DNA from: Pelagicoccus sp.
GTDB lineage: Bacteria > Verrucomicrobiota > Verrucomicrobiia > Opitutales > Opitutaceae
Length of the DNA stretch: 64,000 nt
Direction of reading: 5' to 3'
Assembly (NCBI GenBank): GCA_028284635.1
Contig: JANQRJ010000067.1
Location: 62,001 to 126,000, forward strand
Below the pieces are notes generated by a model, which was not told the DNA's origin, made no database searches, and worked only from the letters and a program-made list of their open reading frames with translations. The translations under genes and the position numbers were made by a program. Shown piece by piece: positions 45,147 to 53,747 of this stretch. Every line of letters starts with the position of its first letter. The stretch's first letter is position 1.

Positions 45147-47969
45147 CTAATGGTACTCGGGACGCAGGTAGGCTAGCAGCAGATTCCTCATATCGAAATA
45201 GGCGATCGCAGCCTCGCGCGCTCTCTCCGGATCGAAGGCGTGCACCCGATCCGGAAAGCTGAGCGCATCTGCGAAATCCCGTCCTTCCAAGGCCGCGCTA
45301 GAGAGGCTTCTCAGCCAGAATCCGTTCTCCTTGAGATTCTTTTCGTGCTGTCGCAGGTGCAGCTCCTGCACCTTGCGCACATTCACCGGTCGGGGACCGT
45401 TCTCCTGCAAGGAGAGGATCTCCAGGAGAGCGAGACGCACTAGAGACTCGGCATTTCCCGGATCGCACGAGAACCCGAAACCGCTGGAGTAGCGGGCCAC
45501 TGGAGCGCGCGTCAGCGAACCGAAAACGCTCACCCCATACACGCCACCGTTTTCCTCCCGAAGGACTTCGCGAAGACGAATGTTGAGCAGCCCTCGGGCG
45601 AAGGCCAGAGCGTATCGATTTTCTGGAGACCAATCCGCAGGACCATTGAAAAGCGCCCGCACGACCGTCTTCTCCTCGAGCCCCTTATTGACCTCCACGG
45701 CAAGCGAACCCTGCCTAGGATTGTCACCCAGAAAACGCGGCTGCTCGGCACCGTTTTCACGCGAAGGCAGGGAGGATACGTAAGACTCGACAAGCCCTCG
45801 AAACGCCTCGATGTCAATCGCTCCCACGAAAACGAAGGTGAAGTCGCCCGCGTTTTGGAAGCGATCGCGAAAGATTTCCAGGGAAAGCCCCGCATCCATC
45901 TCCTCCACGCGATCCAGGTCAAGCGGCTGGTGCCGCGGGTGATCGCCGAAAAGCTCCGCCGTAATCGCATCCTGAAAAACCGAACTAGGCGACTTCTCCC
46001 GGTTGGCCAGCACTGCGGAGAGACGAGTCTTGACCGACTCGAAAGCGACTGGGAGATAGGCCTCGTTTGGCTGAGTGATCTGCAGGTAGAGCAGCTTGAA
46101 GAAATCCTCGACATCGTCTGGCGAAACCGAGCCGCTGATCGACTCGGAATACGCGTTGATAGACGGAGACAGCCGCAAGGTGCTGCCCGCCAGCTTCTTG
46201 TCCAGCTCGACGGAGTTGAACGGGCCGATGCCACTCTCCCCAATCAGCATCGTCGCAGTGGCCGCAGAGATGAATTCGTCGTCAGCCACCAAACTATGCC
46301 CGCCTTCGCTGAAGGCCGACATCAAGATCTGGTCGTTCTTGAAATCGGTTGCCTTGATGAGCACTCGAGCTCCATTGGAGAGCCGCCAGTCGTGCACATC
46401 CACCTCCTCGTGGTAGACCTCTGACACGATAGCGCCAGGCGTCGGCTCCTCCGCCAGCAACGGCGCATCCGAAACGGTATCGACATAAGCCTCGAGATCC
46501 CTCTCCTTTCCTCGTTCCAAAGCTGCCAACAGATCATCCTCGCTCGGAAGCTCAACCGTATCAGGAGCAGTGAAAAGGATGACCCGGTTTTCCGTTTGCT
46601 TGAACGCGTCGCCCACGTGATTCACTTCTTCCGCCTGGAGGCCTTGCAGAAACGCCTGCGTCAGGTAAAACTCCAGCTCGATGCCCGGAATGGGCTCGTC
46701 CACCAGAAAGGCCCGGATATACTCGTTGGCCAGCACGGAGGACGGCGTGTTTTCCTTCTCCTCGAACGCGCGCCGCATGCTGCGCAGCATATCCGCCGCT
46801 ACCCGATCCACCTCGCTTTGACTAAAGCCGTGCTCGGCAGCCCGAGCCACCTCGCTGGCAAGCGCCTCGATCCCTTCTTCCACCCGACCCTCGATCGGAT
46901 TGACCGACATCACATAGGCCGACTTGCTGCGGCCGAGCGAAGTCCGACCCACTCCAGCCGAAAGATAGGGGGGAGACGCTTCCAAGGTCCTTTCTCCCAG
47001 CCGCTGGTTCAGCATCGAGAAGTAAAGTCGCTCGATCAGTCGCTGTCGGTAGTCCTCGCCCGTACCGTCTGGAGCCGGATCGGTCTTCAGATAGATCGTC
47101 ACGCCCAAGCCGGTTAGTTCCGGATCGGACTCGATGGAAAACAAGGTCTGCTCATGGTCCGGAACTTCGTAGCTAACCCGCTCCGGAGCATTCTCGGGAT
47201 TCTCCAGATCGGAAAACCGCGAGATAATCTCACGCTCCATCTCATCCGCATCAAAGGCGCCCACCGCGATCACCGCCATCAGATTCGGCCGGTACCACTT
47301 CTTATAGAAATCCCGAAGCCGCTCGGCCGGCGCGTTTCGCACCACTACCATCGATCCGATCGGAAGGCGCCTGGCATAGCGAGAATTGTAGTAGACAAGC
47401 GGATACTGGCGATCGCGCACGCGCTGGGCCGCTCCCTGCCCCGTGCGCCATTCCTCCACGATAACTCCTCGCTCGCGCTCGATCTCGAACGGATCGAGCG
47501 ATATCTCCGAAGCCCAGTCCTCCAGGATGAGCAAAGCCTTGTCGATCGTATCCGGATCGTCCCATGGCACCTCAAGCTGGTAGATCGTCTGGTCGAACGA
47601 GGTGCTCGCATTGAGGTGCTGGCCAAAGCCCATGCCGACCCCTTCGAGGAAATTCACCAGATCCTGGTGTCCGAAATGCTTCGTCCCATTGAACGCCATA
47701 TGCTCCAGGAAATGGGCCAGACCCCGCTGGTTGTCCTCCTCCTGCAACGAACCCGCATTGACGACCAGGCGCAAGGAGACCCGATTCTCCGGCTTCGCAT
47801 TCTCTCGGACGTAATAGCGAAGTCCATTCTCCAGCTGTCCAACCCGCACCGCCGGATCGACCGGCAGGGGAGCCTCGAAGTCGAACCCCTCAGGCAATTG
47901 CCCGAATAGAAAGGCCGGCCAAGCAGCCGCCAAAACGAAGCGATAGAAGAAGCGATGACAGCTAGACAT
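45147..47969 (-). CDS. Exported M16 family zinc metallopeptidase
   Basis: A 940-residue protein with a signal peptide (MSSCHRFFYRFVLAAAWPAFLFG). The inverted zinc motif HxxEH is seen in RGLAHFLEHMAFNGTKHFG, and the third Glu ligand lies in ERERGVIVEEWRTGQG. The rest follows the usual layout of two ~450-residue M16 halves, with the second half inactive (IGESGIGPFNSVELDKKL and later). Such pitrilysin/insulinase-like enzymes degrade peptides in the periplasm. The ORF track start at 47984 is TTG; the ATG at 47969 fits the signal peptide. The upstream region is shared with the divergent CobW gene. Confidence 0.9.
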   Translation of the reverse strand: MSSCHRFFYRFVLAAAWPAFLFGQLPEGFDFEAPLPVDPAVRVGQLENGLRYYVRENAKPENRVSLRLVVNAGSLQEEDNQRGLAHFLEHMAFNGTKHFGHQDLVNFLEGVGMGFGQHLNASTSFDQTIYQLEVPWDDPDTIDKALLILEDWASEISLDPFEIERERGVIVEEWRTGQGAAQRVRDRQYPLVYYNSRYARRLPIGSMVVVRNAPAERLRDFYKKWYRPNLMAVIAVGAFDADEMEREIISRFSDLENPENAPERVSYEVPDHEQTLFSIESDPELTGLGVTIYLKTDPAPDGTGEDYRQRLIERLYFSMLNQRLGERTLEASPPYLSAGVGRTSLGRSKSAYVMSVNPIEGRVEEGIEALASEVARAAEHGFSQSEVDRVAADMLRSMRRAFEEKENTPSSVLANEYIRAFLVDEPIPGIELEFYLTQAFLQGLQAEEVNHVGDAFKQTENRVILFTAPDTVELPSEDDLLAALERGKERDLEAYVDTVSDAPLLAEEPTPGAIVSEVYHEEVDVHDWRLSNGARVLIKATDFKNDQILMSAFSEGGHSLVADDEFISAATATMLIGESGIGPFNSVELDKKLAGSTLRLSPSINAYSESISGSVSPDDVEDFFKLLYLQITQPNEAYLPVAFESVKTRLSAVLANREKSPSSVFQDAITAELFGDHPRHQPLDLDRVEEMDAGLSLEIFRDRFQNAGDFTFVFVGAIDIEAFRGLVESYVSSLPSRENGAEQPRFLGDNPRQGSLAVEVNKGLEEKTVVRALFNGPADWSPENRYALAFARGLLNIRLREVLREENGGVYGVSVFGSLTRAPVARYSSGFGFSCDPGNAESLVRLALLEILSLQENGPRPVNVRKVQELHLRQHEKNLKENGFWLRSLSSAALEGRDFADALSFPDRVHAFDPERAREAAIAYFDMRNLLLAYLRPEYH

Positions 47970-48192
47970 AGGCAACGAGGGCAAACGTTAGACGCTTGAG
48001 ACAGAAAACCGAATTAGCAATTCGTTCCTGCGCCGCAAGCGCTTCTCCGGCTGCGACTGAAGGTGATGGAATTGCAGCTTCTGGTAGCCGAACTCGTTCA
48101 CGACCGCAGGGAGACGGCCTGCTAAGAGTTTGGCAGCGCCAGCGATCTGTTCGGTCTTGCTCGTGGGCGGTAGCGCGGCAAACAAGTTCACT

Positions 48193-49431
48193 ATGGCGAA
48201 AAGACTTCTGGAGGTCACCATCCTGTCCGGATTTCTAGGGGCGGGGAAAACCACCTTGCTCAACCACCTGATCCACCATGCGGAGGGCGAACGCATCGCC
48301 ATCATCGTGAATGACATTGGCGAAGTGAACATCGACGCTTCCCTTATCCAAAGCGAAGTGCGCCAGCTGGATGGAGAAGCCCCGAGAGAGATTGTCGAAT
48401 TGAACGGAGGCTGCATCTGCTGCTCCATCCAAGGCGATCTCGCTCTGGCCGTACTGGATATCGCCAAGAAAGAGGATATCGACCACCTCGTCATCGAGTC
48501 CACCGGCGTCGCCGAGCCAATGCAGATCGTACGGACCTTCATGATGCCCGGGCCAAACGGAATCGCTCTGGAGGAGGTTGCCTGTATCGACAGTCTGGTG
48601 ACGGTCATCGACGCAGCCTTCTTCCTTGAAGAGTGGCGGACTCACCGAGCTAAGGGCGCTGCTCGCGAGCTTCTGCGGCAGCAAGACGAACGGCCCGTCT
48701 TCGAGCTGATGATCGAGCAGATCGAATGCGCGGACCTGCTGGCGCTGAACAAGATCGACTGCGTCAACGAGGCGGAGCGCCGCGAACTGCGAGTGATCCT
48801 CGACGAGTTGAACCGGCGAGCCACCAAACTCGAATGCGAACAAGGCCGCCTGCCAAATCCGGAGGTGCTGCACAATCGCCGCTTCGACAGCAGCTCCACC
48901 CTCTCCGGAGCCGGCTGGCTGCAAAGCCTGGAAAAGGAAGACCCGCAGCGAGGCCCAGCCGATCCGGTGGAAGAAGCTCCGCCGAGGCTGTTCCGCCCCG
49001 TCGAACCATCCATCTCCAGCCTCGTCCAGCCAAGCGCCGTCAAGGCGCTCGACCCGATCGCGAAAGCGAAACATGGCCTCGTCACGCTCGTCTATCGAGC
49101 CCGCAAGCCGTTTAGCCCCGAACGTTTCGCCGAGGTCATCAACAACCGCATCCCCGGCCTGCTGCGGGCCAAAGGCTATTGCTGGATGAAGGGCAACAAC
49201 GAAAAGGTAGGCTTCCTCTCCATCGCGGGCTCAACCACTCGCTGCGACTTCGTAGGCAACTGGTGGGCCACGGCGCTCGACGCCGGCAAGATCGACCGCT
49301 CCCAAGTCCCTCCCGAAGTCGAGCGCAAATGGGAAACGCCCCACGGCGACCGACGCCAAGAGCTGGTCTTCATCGGATTCCGTCTCGACGGAGATCGCCT
49401 GCAAGCCGAGCTGGACGCCTGCCTCGCCTAG
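48193..49431 (+). CDS. CobW/COG0523-family GTPase (putative metal chaperone)
   Basis: A 413-residue G3E GTPase. Visible motifs are Walker A in LSGFLGAGKTTLLNHL, the metal-binding CxCC in LNGGCICCSIQGDL, VIESTGVAEPMQI (Walker B region), NKID for guanine specificity and a CobW C-terminal domain (~310-413, GLVTLVYRARKPF). These proteins deliver metal, often zinc, to target enzymes. The ORF track start (48130) is too long; ATG at 48193 gives MAKRLLEVTILSGFLGAGK. No Zur-like operator could be recognised in the 223-base divergent intergenic region. Confidence 0.9.
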   Translation: MAKRLLEVTILSGFLGAGKTTLLNHLIHHAEGERIAIIVNDIGEVNIDASLIQSEVRQLDGEAPREIVELNGGCICCSIQGDLALAVLDIAKKEDIDHLVIESTGVAEPMQIVRTFMMPGPNGIALEEVACIDSLVTVIDAAFFLEEWRTHRAKGAARELLRQQDERPVFELMIEQIECADLLALNKIDCVNEAERRELRVILDELNRRATKLECEQGRLPNPEVLHNRRFDSSSTLSGAGWLQSLEKEDPQRGPADPVEEAPPRLFRPVEPSISSLVQPSAVKALDPIAKAKHGLVTLVYRARKPFSPERFAEVINNRIPGLLRAKGYCWMKGNNEKVGFLSIAGSTTRCDFVGNWWATALDAGKIDRSQVPPEVERKWETPHGDRRQELVFIGFRLDGDRLQAELDACLA

Positions 49432-49522
49432 GTCCTTTTTCGAGCATTGCCAATTCCGGCGATAAGGAGAAATTACTAGACGAGACGGATGGTCCGTCAC
49501 CAGGGTCGAAAGAATACCAGCC

Positions 49523-50071
49523 ATGAACTTGCGCACGAGCGGAATCCGGATTGCCCTTGCGGCAGTCTTGCTGACAGGCAATGCCGCTCCGCTTCTGCAA
49601 GCCAAGGCCGTTGATCAGGCCCAGATTCAAGCCGCGATGACGCTGCAGTTTCTCAGCTTCACCGCTTGGCCAGGAGACCCGGACAAGAAGCTGATAAACA
49701 TCGGCGTTTTCGAGGACGAAGAGAGCTTCAAGGTTTTCGAAGGGATGCTGCAGGACGAACGCTATCGCTATCGATACGACGTGACTCTGGTGACTGCTCA
49801 GTCCAGCAGCGAAAGCCTTCGAAACCTCGATGCCCTCTTTTTCCCAAAGGCGGATCCCGTGGGCGTGCCTCGGGCAATCCGGCGACTGGAAGCAAGGCCC
49901 GTGGTGCTGATCGGCACCTTCGAGGGCTTTTTCGACATGGGTGGCATGGTCACCTTCATCAAACGGCAACGCAGGCTCGGCTTCGAAATCGACGTCGGAA
50001 GGTCCCGAAGCCTCGGCATCGAATACCGAGCGAAGCTGCTGCGACTGGCAACCCGGATAGTAGGAGAATGA
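49523..50071 (+). CDS. YfiR-like DUF4154 periplasmic protein
   Basis: A 182-residue exported protein with an N-terminal signal (IRIALAAVLLTGNAAPLLQA). The mature part has the DUF4154 pattern: QAAMTLQFLSFTAWP near the start, INIGVFEDEE, LDALFF, VLIGTFEGFFDMGGMVTFIKRQRRLGFEID and a C-terminal GIEYRAKLLRLATRI. YfiR in Pseudomonas represses a diguanylate cyclase from the periplasm. Its stop overlaps the start of the hybrid kinase by 4 bases (ATGA), so the kinase is the probable partner. This pairing with CHASE8-type kinases and TonB receptors is recurrent in Gram-negative genomes. Confidence 0.88.
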   Translation: MNLRTSGIRIALAAVLLTGNAAPLLQAKAVDQAQIQAAMTLQFLSFTAWPGDPDKKLINIGVFEDEESFKVFEGMLQDERYRYRYDVTLVTAQSSSESLRNLDALFFPKADPVGVPRAIRRLEARPVVLIGTFEGFFDMGGMVTFIKRQRRLGFEIDVGRSRSLGIEYRAKLLRLATRIVGE

Positions 50072-52005
50072 GCGAAAAGACCCCATCGCGCCAAACCACC
50101 TACCAGCAGCGCTACCGCAGCCTTCCGCTGGCCAAAAAGCTGCTGGTCATCATCGCCGGTTCGAGCCTGCTCATGGCATCCCTCGCCATGTTCGCCTCTT
50201 TCTTCATCGAGCTGAACTTCTTCCGCAACCGTCTCTTGGAGGAGTACACCGGTACCGCTCGCATGCTCTCCACCAATCTCGAAGCCGCCGTCGCCTTCGA
50301 GGACGAACGCGACGCCTCCGATCTGCTCGGCGCCTTGCGCAAACGCGAATTCGTATCAACCGCCGCAGTCTATCTTCGCGACGGGACGATGCTTGCCAGT
50401 TACCGCCACCCGGACCTCGACGCCAGAACAAAGGCTCCAGAGTTCTCGACGGAAAACGAACTAGGCCAAGACTTCCTTACCATCAGCGAACCCATAAGCA
50501 TCGCCGACAAGCCAATTGGGCGCCTCGTGCTGAGAGCCAACCTGGGAGAGACCGCCTCCTTTCTCACGACTCGCGCCTGGATGCTGCTCGCCGTGCTGGG
50601 ACCGTGCTTTCTTCTCTCCGTCTATCTCGCCGCCCGCCTCGGACGCCGCTTCTCCCTGCCCATCCAGGAGCTGGCCAGCACCGCCCAGCGAATCACCGAG
50701 CACCATGACTTCACCACCCGGCAGAAGCGCGTCAGCGACGACGAAACCGGCAAGCTGGTGGACGCCTTCAACGAAATGATCGCCGAGATCGGGGCTCGCG
50801 AACAGGAGATCCTCAAAGCGAAGGAGAAAGCCGAAGCCTCCAGCCGGGCCAAGGACGACTTTCTATCCGTAGTCAGTCACGAGTTGCGCACTCCCCTGAA
50901 TCCAATTATCGGATACGTCGAAATCCTGCTCCGCCGCCTGAGCGATGCCGAAGACAAAAAGCAGCTCGGTCTGGTCAAGCAGTACGCCGAGCACCTGCAG
51001 GGGCTTATCGACAACGTCATAGACTACACGCGAATCGAGCGGGTCGCCCACAATCTGAACAAGGAGCCGGTAGACTACCGCAGACTCTGCCAAACCGTCA
51101 TCGAGCTCCTCAAACGGGATGCCGAGAAGAAGGGAATCGCCCTCAACTGCTCCCACAGCTTCGCAAACGAGCGACTCGAGGGCCGCTCGACCATCCTCTC
51201 GGATCGGGTCAAACTGCAGCAAGTATTTCTGAACTTGGTGACCAACAGCCTGAAGTTCACCGACTCTGGCTCGATCAGCCTCACCACCCGGTTGAGCGAG
51301 AACGAAACCGGAGCCACCAGTCTACTCGTAGAAGTGGCGGATACCGGAATCGGTATCGCAGAGGCGGACCGCGAAAAGATCTTCAAGCCCTTCTCCCAAA
51401 TCGACGAAAGCCTGACCCGACAGCACGCCGGCATGGGCCTGGGTTTGGCCATCACCCAGAAGATCGTAAAAGCGATGGACGGTCATATCGACTTCAGCAG
51501 CGAGCGCGGGGTCGGCAGCACCTTCGTGATCGAGTTGCCGGTGGAGTTGAGCGAGATTCCAGAACTGGATCCCGCCCGAGTCGTCACGACGCTCTCGAGC
51601 TCCTCCGACACCAAAGGGCGAGTCCTGCTAGTGGACGATCAGATGGTAAACCTCGAGCTCGCCGAATCCCTGCTCACCGACAGCGGCCAAGACGTCGTCT
51701 GCGCCCGCAGTGGGGCCGAGGCCATCGAAAAGGCAAAGCAGGAAATCTTCAGCCTAATCATCCTGGACATCAAGATGCCGAAGATGAGCGGCTATGAAAC
51801 TGCCGAAAGACTGCGCGAACTTGAGCGAAACCGCCGAGAGCGCACTCCCATAATAGCCATGACCGCTCACGTGACAACGCGAGGCAGCGAGCAATGCTTC
51901 GAAGCCGGCATGGACGACTTTCTCGCCAAGCCCTTCAATACCGAGAAACTCAACCTCATCCTGAGCAAGTGGCTGCGCGTCAGCCCCAAGGCGTCATCGG
52001 ATTGA
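50068..52005 (+). CDS. CHASE8-type membrane hybrid histidine kinase
   Basis: A 645-residue sensor. Transmembrane helices lie at ~24-47 and ~170-190, flanking a periplasmic CHASE8-like domain (NFFRNRLLEEYTGTARMLS, then AAVAFEDERDASDLLGALR and AAVYLRDGTMLASY). A HAMP follows (~190-245). His271 lies in SVVSHELRTPLNP, the ATPase has ADTGIGIAEADREKIFKPF, and a receiver (LLVDDQMVNLELAESLL, Asp in IILDIKMPKMSG) ends the protein. It should sense a periplasmic signal, perhaps through the DUF4154 partner, and pass phosphate to its own receiver. The ORF track start (49666) is in the shadow of the DUF4154 gene. Confidence 0.93.
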   Translation: MSEKTPSRQTTYQQRYRSLPLAKKLLVIIAGSSLLMASLAMFASFFIELNFFRNRLLEEYTGTARMLSTNLEAAVAFEDERDASDLLGALRKREFVSTAAVYLRDGTMLASYRHPDLDARTKAPEFSTENELGQDFLTISEPISIADKPIGRLVLRANLGETASFLTTRAWMLLAVLGPCFLLSVYLAARLGRRFSLPIQELASTAQRITEHHDFTTRQKRVSDDETGKLVDAFNEMIAEIGAREQEILKAKEKAEASSRAKDDFLSVVSHELRTPLNPIIGYVEILLRRLSDAEDKKQLGLVKQYAEHLQGLIDNVIDYTRIERVAHNLNKEPVDYRRLCQTVIELLKRDAEKKGIALNCSHSFANERLEGRSTILSDRVKLQQVFLNLVTNSLKFTDSGSISLTTRLSENETGATSLLVEVADTGIGIAEADREKIFKPFSQIDESLTRQHAGMGLGLAITQKIVKAMDGHIDFSSERGVGSTFVIELPVELSEIPELDPARVVTTLSSSSDTKGRVLLVDDQMVNLELAESLLTDSGQDVVCARSGAEAIEKAKQEIFSLIILDIKMPKMSGYETAERLRELERNRRERTPIIAMTAHVTTRGSEQCFEAGMDDFLAKPFNTEKLNLILSKWLRVSPKASSD

Positions 52006-52020
52006 ACCAGAACGCCTCCC

Positions 52021-52092
52021 CAAAAGTAGCCGAAGTCGACAGGCTTTGGATACAGGCATAGAACCAAAATCTGTCGACTTCGGCTACTTTTG
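52021..52092. terminator. 22-bp perfect inverted repeat between convergent genes
   Basis: CAAAAGTAGCCGAAGTCGAC(AG) at 52021-52042 is exactly complemented by 52071-52092, leaving a 28-nt loop. A-rich and T-rich ends flank the stem on each strand. It lies between the kinase stop (52005) and the convergent glucose dehydrogenase-like stop (52106), so it can serve as a bidirectional terminator. The GTAGCCG core is similar to the ends of the repeat at 63848-63951. Confidence 0.8.
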
Positions 52093-52105
52093 AGCTGCCC
52101 CTAAC

Positions 52106-53725
52106 TTATGGACAGAGGGCCCGCAAAAAGAGCTTCTCCTCAACAGGAACGGAAGCGACTCGCTTGGAATACGAAATTTCTTCCGTTCCCCAATCTCGAA
52201 GTTCGGAGCTCGTTTGCAACTCGCCGGAAAATTCGACCTTCAGCGTCGAACTGCCTGGCTGCGGCGGACGCAGCGCGAGAGTTGGAGTCGCCACGCCTTT
52301 CACGCGGCGAACGACGCCATCATGCTTGTTCGTCAAATAGAGTCCGCCAGACATGTTTACGCCGAAGCGCAAATCCGCCCGGGATGAAGACGCCAAGCCT
52401 CGACGAGACCGGGCCGCATTGACGAGTTCGAGGAAGCGAACGGCTTGGCCGTTCTCGTCGAGCAAGGCGAGTTCGGTCAACCCGTCCTGTCCGCCGTCGA
52501 ACGGGTCGCCATCTACATCGAGGAGAAATATCAGACCAGTGGGAAAATCGCCCAGCGGAAGCTTCCCCGAAAGCTCCGGAGCGCAAACACTGCGTACCAC
52601 TTCGCCCACGGTCACCGCCCGATTGGGAATCACTGTAGGTGGATCGACTACCAGGTTGAAGTGATCGTATTCGGAAATCGGATTCACGAGGCCAGAACTG
52701 TCGCCGCCCTCGAAGGGGAAGCTTCCCTCGCGATTATCCCAGCCGAAGTTAAGGCCGTTTCCAGCGAGGTTGATCTCCTCCACCGCATTCTGCCCAATAT
52801 CCGCGATGTAACACCTGCCAGTCTCTGAATCCCAGCCAAATCGCTGTGGATTGCGCAGACCGTAGCAGTAGATCTCAGGAATCGTATTCGGATCGCCATC
52901 CGCAGCAAATGCGTTTTCGAGCACAATCCCGTAGTTCCCATTTCGCCCATCGGAACCGAGCGGATCGATTCTGAGAAGCGCTCCATAGGGATTGGACGTA
53001 TCCTGACCGTTCTCCTGCGGATCCCCACCAGAACCGCCATCGCCCATGGCGATGTACAGGTCTCCGTATTCGGAATCCTGTGACACGGTCAGAGGATTGA
53101 AAGCGATAAGGCCAGCATTGTGATTGCCGAAAGGCTGCTTGAAACGGATCAACTCGCGGTAAGGGGTTTGCTCGTCGGCGGCAGAGAAGAAGTTCGCTTC
53201 GGGTTCGCTTGTACGCCACTCCAAGAGTAGCGTGTGAAACGAAGTACTGCCGCCTGGATCGAAGTCAGGCTGAGCATCCGTATTGCCAGAGCTATGGATC
53301 GTGTAGAAGCGACCAAAGCCAGGAGACGATTCGTCATGAAAGTCCGGATGAAAGGCAAAGCTCTGAAAACCGGCTTCGTTCGTGGAAACGAGAGCGAGTT
53401 CCGCAAAGTCGCGCAAATCGAGGTACTTGGAGACAAAGCCGCTCGATTCGTCGATGGCATAGAGGGGACCCCTTTGATCGTTTGCGAAGAGACGACCGCC
53501 GGGCTCCCGGATAAGAACGCTCACGCGCGGCGGCTGGCCAGGCGAAGAATCTGGGAGCGTGGCGACATCTTCGACAGCCACGCCTATACCGCTTGGTGGA
53601 ATCGGCGCGGGAAAGCGATCTTGGCTGAAAGCGCCCGCAGCGAGGAGCGCAAGGAAGAGCAGGACTGCATTCCGACAAGGCCGCATCCCTATTAGGATCG
53701 CCGCAAGGTTTACGCGTTCCCTCAT
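52106..53725 (-). CDS. Exported glucose/sorbosone dehydrogenase-like beta-propeller protein
   Basis: A 539-residue protein with a signal peptide (CRNAVLLFLALLAAGAFS). The GSDH/PQQ-type beta-propeller pattern is seen in SFAFHPDF, FGNHNAGLIAFNP, DLYIAMGDGGSGGDPQENGQD, GALLRIDPLG and CYGLRNPQRFGWDSETGRCYIADIGQNAVEEIN. These match soluble aldose dehydrogenases, which use PQQ and calcium. The final ~50 residues (LKVEFSGELQTSSELRDWG) resemble a short C-terminal segment I associate with exported Verrucomicrobiota proteins. It is adjacent to a TonB receptor on the same strand (22-base gap). An in-frame ATG at 53686 is an alternative start. Confidence 0.85.
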   Translation of the reverse strand: MRERVNLAAILIGMRPCRNAVLLFLALLAAGAFSQDRFPAPIPPSGIGVAVEDVATLPDSSPGQPPRVSVLIREPGGRLFANDQRGPLYAIDESSGFVSKYLDLRDFAELALVSTNEAGFQSFAFHPDFHDESSPGFGRFYTIHSSGNTDAQPDFDPGGSTSFHTLLLEWRTSEPEANFFSAADEQTPYRELIRFKQPFGNHNAGLIAFNPLTVSQDSEYGDLYIAMGDGGSGGDPQENGQDTSNPYGALLRIDPLGSDGRNGNYGIVLENAFAADGDPNTIPEIYCYGLRNPQRFGWDSETGRCYIADIGQNAVEEINLAGNGLNFGWDNREGSFPFEGGDSSGLVNPISEYDHFNLVVDPPTVIPNRAVTVGEVVRSVCAPELSGKLPLGDFPTGLIFLLDVDGDPFDGGQDGLTELALLDENGQAVRFLELVNAARSRRGLASSSRADLRFGVNMSGGLYLTNKHDGVVRRVKGVATPTLALRPPQPGSSTLKVEFSGELQTSSELRDWGTEEISYSKRVASVPVEEKLFLRALCP

Positions 53726-53747
53726 TGGCGAAAACTGGAGGCAAGCG

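Noticed and set aside
47154-47909. 251-residue + strand ORF opposite the M16 protease
   Set aside because: It is antisense to the HxxEH-containing half of the protease and has no recognisable domain.
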